DNA of 64,000 nt from Vespula vulgaris (Eukaryota > Arthropoda > Insecta > Hymenoptera > Vespidae), in assembly GCF_905475345.1 (NCBI RefSeq), contig NC_066602.1:3448814-3512813 (forward strand). The letters are read 5' to 3'. The position numbers were made by a program, and so were the translations under genes. The notes under the pieces are model-generated. The model was not told the DNA's origin, ran no database searches, and worked only from the letters and a program-made list of their open reading frames with translations. Within the stretch, counting starts at the first letter, position 1. The number at the start of each line of letters is the position of its first letter. Positions 63,841 to 64,000 of the stretch are shown piece by piece.

Positions 63841-64000
63841 CTTGAAGACGCTCTATTTCCATCCACGATGTCCACTTCTCTGATACTCTTCTGTCTCTCT
63901 CTGTTTCTCTTTCTATCTATATATTTGTCTGCTCTTTCTTTCTTTCTTCTTTCTTTCTTTCTTCTTTCCTTCCTTCCTTCCTTCCTTCTTTCTTTCTTTC

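Larger units (their letters stand above)
53301..64000. other. Upstream flank, part 3: repeats, a small transposon and GC-richer islands
   Basis: CT, CATA, GAA and TA tracts alternate with unique patches at about 54.28-54.76, 55.48-55.69, 56.34-56.48, 58.51-58.76, 60.48-60.80, 62.10-62.66 and 63.34-63.84 kb. The patch at 58.5 kb ends in a good plus-strand donor, and the one at 63.7 kb in a good minus-strand donor. Positions 59.1-60.2 kb are an AT-rich, diverged repeat field. No protein was recognised. Confidence 0.55.

Noticed and set aside
1..64000. tRNA, rRNA, CRISPR or toxin-type systems
   Set aside because: I looked for B-box (ggttcga) contexts, direct repeat-spacer layouts and operon-like gene strings and saw none. 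The regular repeats are microsatellites.

Overview
The window looks like nuclear DNA from an insect. It is very AT-rich and crowded with microsatellites (TA, CT/GA, CATA, ATT/TAG, CGA). It carries one clear gene: a split insulin-like receptor tyrosine kinase (InR) on the minus strand. The receptor has the long N-terminal extension ahead of a buried signal sequence that is known from insect InRs. The repeat style suggests Hymenoptera, possibly an aculeate such as a wasp, but that is inference; only 'insect' is well supported. No tRNA, rRNA, CRISPR array or bacterial gene structure was seen.

Layout (gene on the minus strand, so it reads right to left). Coding exon 1, with the N-terminal extension and signal sequence, is at 30023-30947. 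A 12.9-kb first intron (17107-30022) is full of repeats and a few GC-richer islands. Then come exon 2 (16932-17106) and exon 3 (15010-15256), L1 domain; exon 4 (11766-11871), start of the Cys-rich region; exon 5 (10214-11614), Cys-rich, L2 and first FnIII; exon 6 (9833-10119), insert domain with the furin site; exon 7 (9306-9674), FnIII; exon 8 (8670-9205), membrane segment, NPEY and kinase N-lobe; exon 9 (8085-8580), kinase catalytic core; exon 10 (7710-7954), kinase C-lobe; exon 11 (6872-7550), C-terminal tail and stop. All splice phases agree. The joined coding length is 5466 nt (1821 residues plus stop). Intron 8 has a GC donor instead of GT.

Positions 1-6871 (downstream of the stop) hold only repeats and AT-rich sequence. 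Positions 31150-64000 (upstream of the first coding exon) hold no recognisable protein gene. That stretch is microsatellite DNA broken by GC-richer unique islands, some ending in good splice donors. These islands could be 5' untranslated exons, promoters or non-coding RNA exons. One short mariner-like inverted-repeat element (55898-56073), a lone transposon-like end, several diverged tandem repeats, a strong hairpin (24629-24682) and a 24-nt palindrome (28179-28202) are recorded.

Function: the gene encodes the cell-surface receptor for insulin-like peptides. By family knowledge it is cut into alpha and beta chains, forms a disulfide-linked dimer and signals through its tyrosine kinase to the PI3K/Akt and Ras pathways. 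The kinase motifs are all intact. The C-terminal tail has no YxxM motif, which suggests reliance on an IRS/Chico-type adaptor for PI3K.
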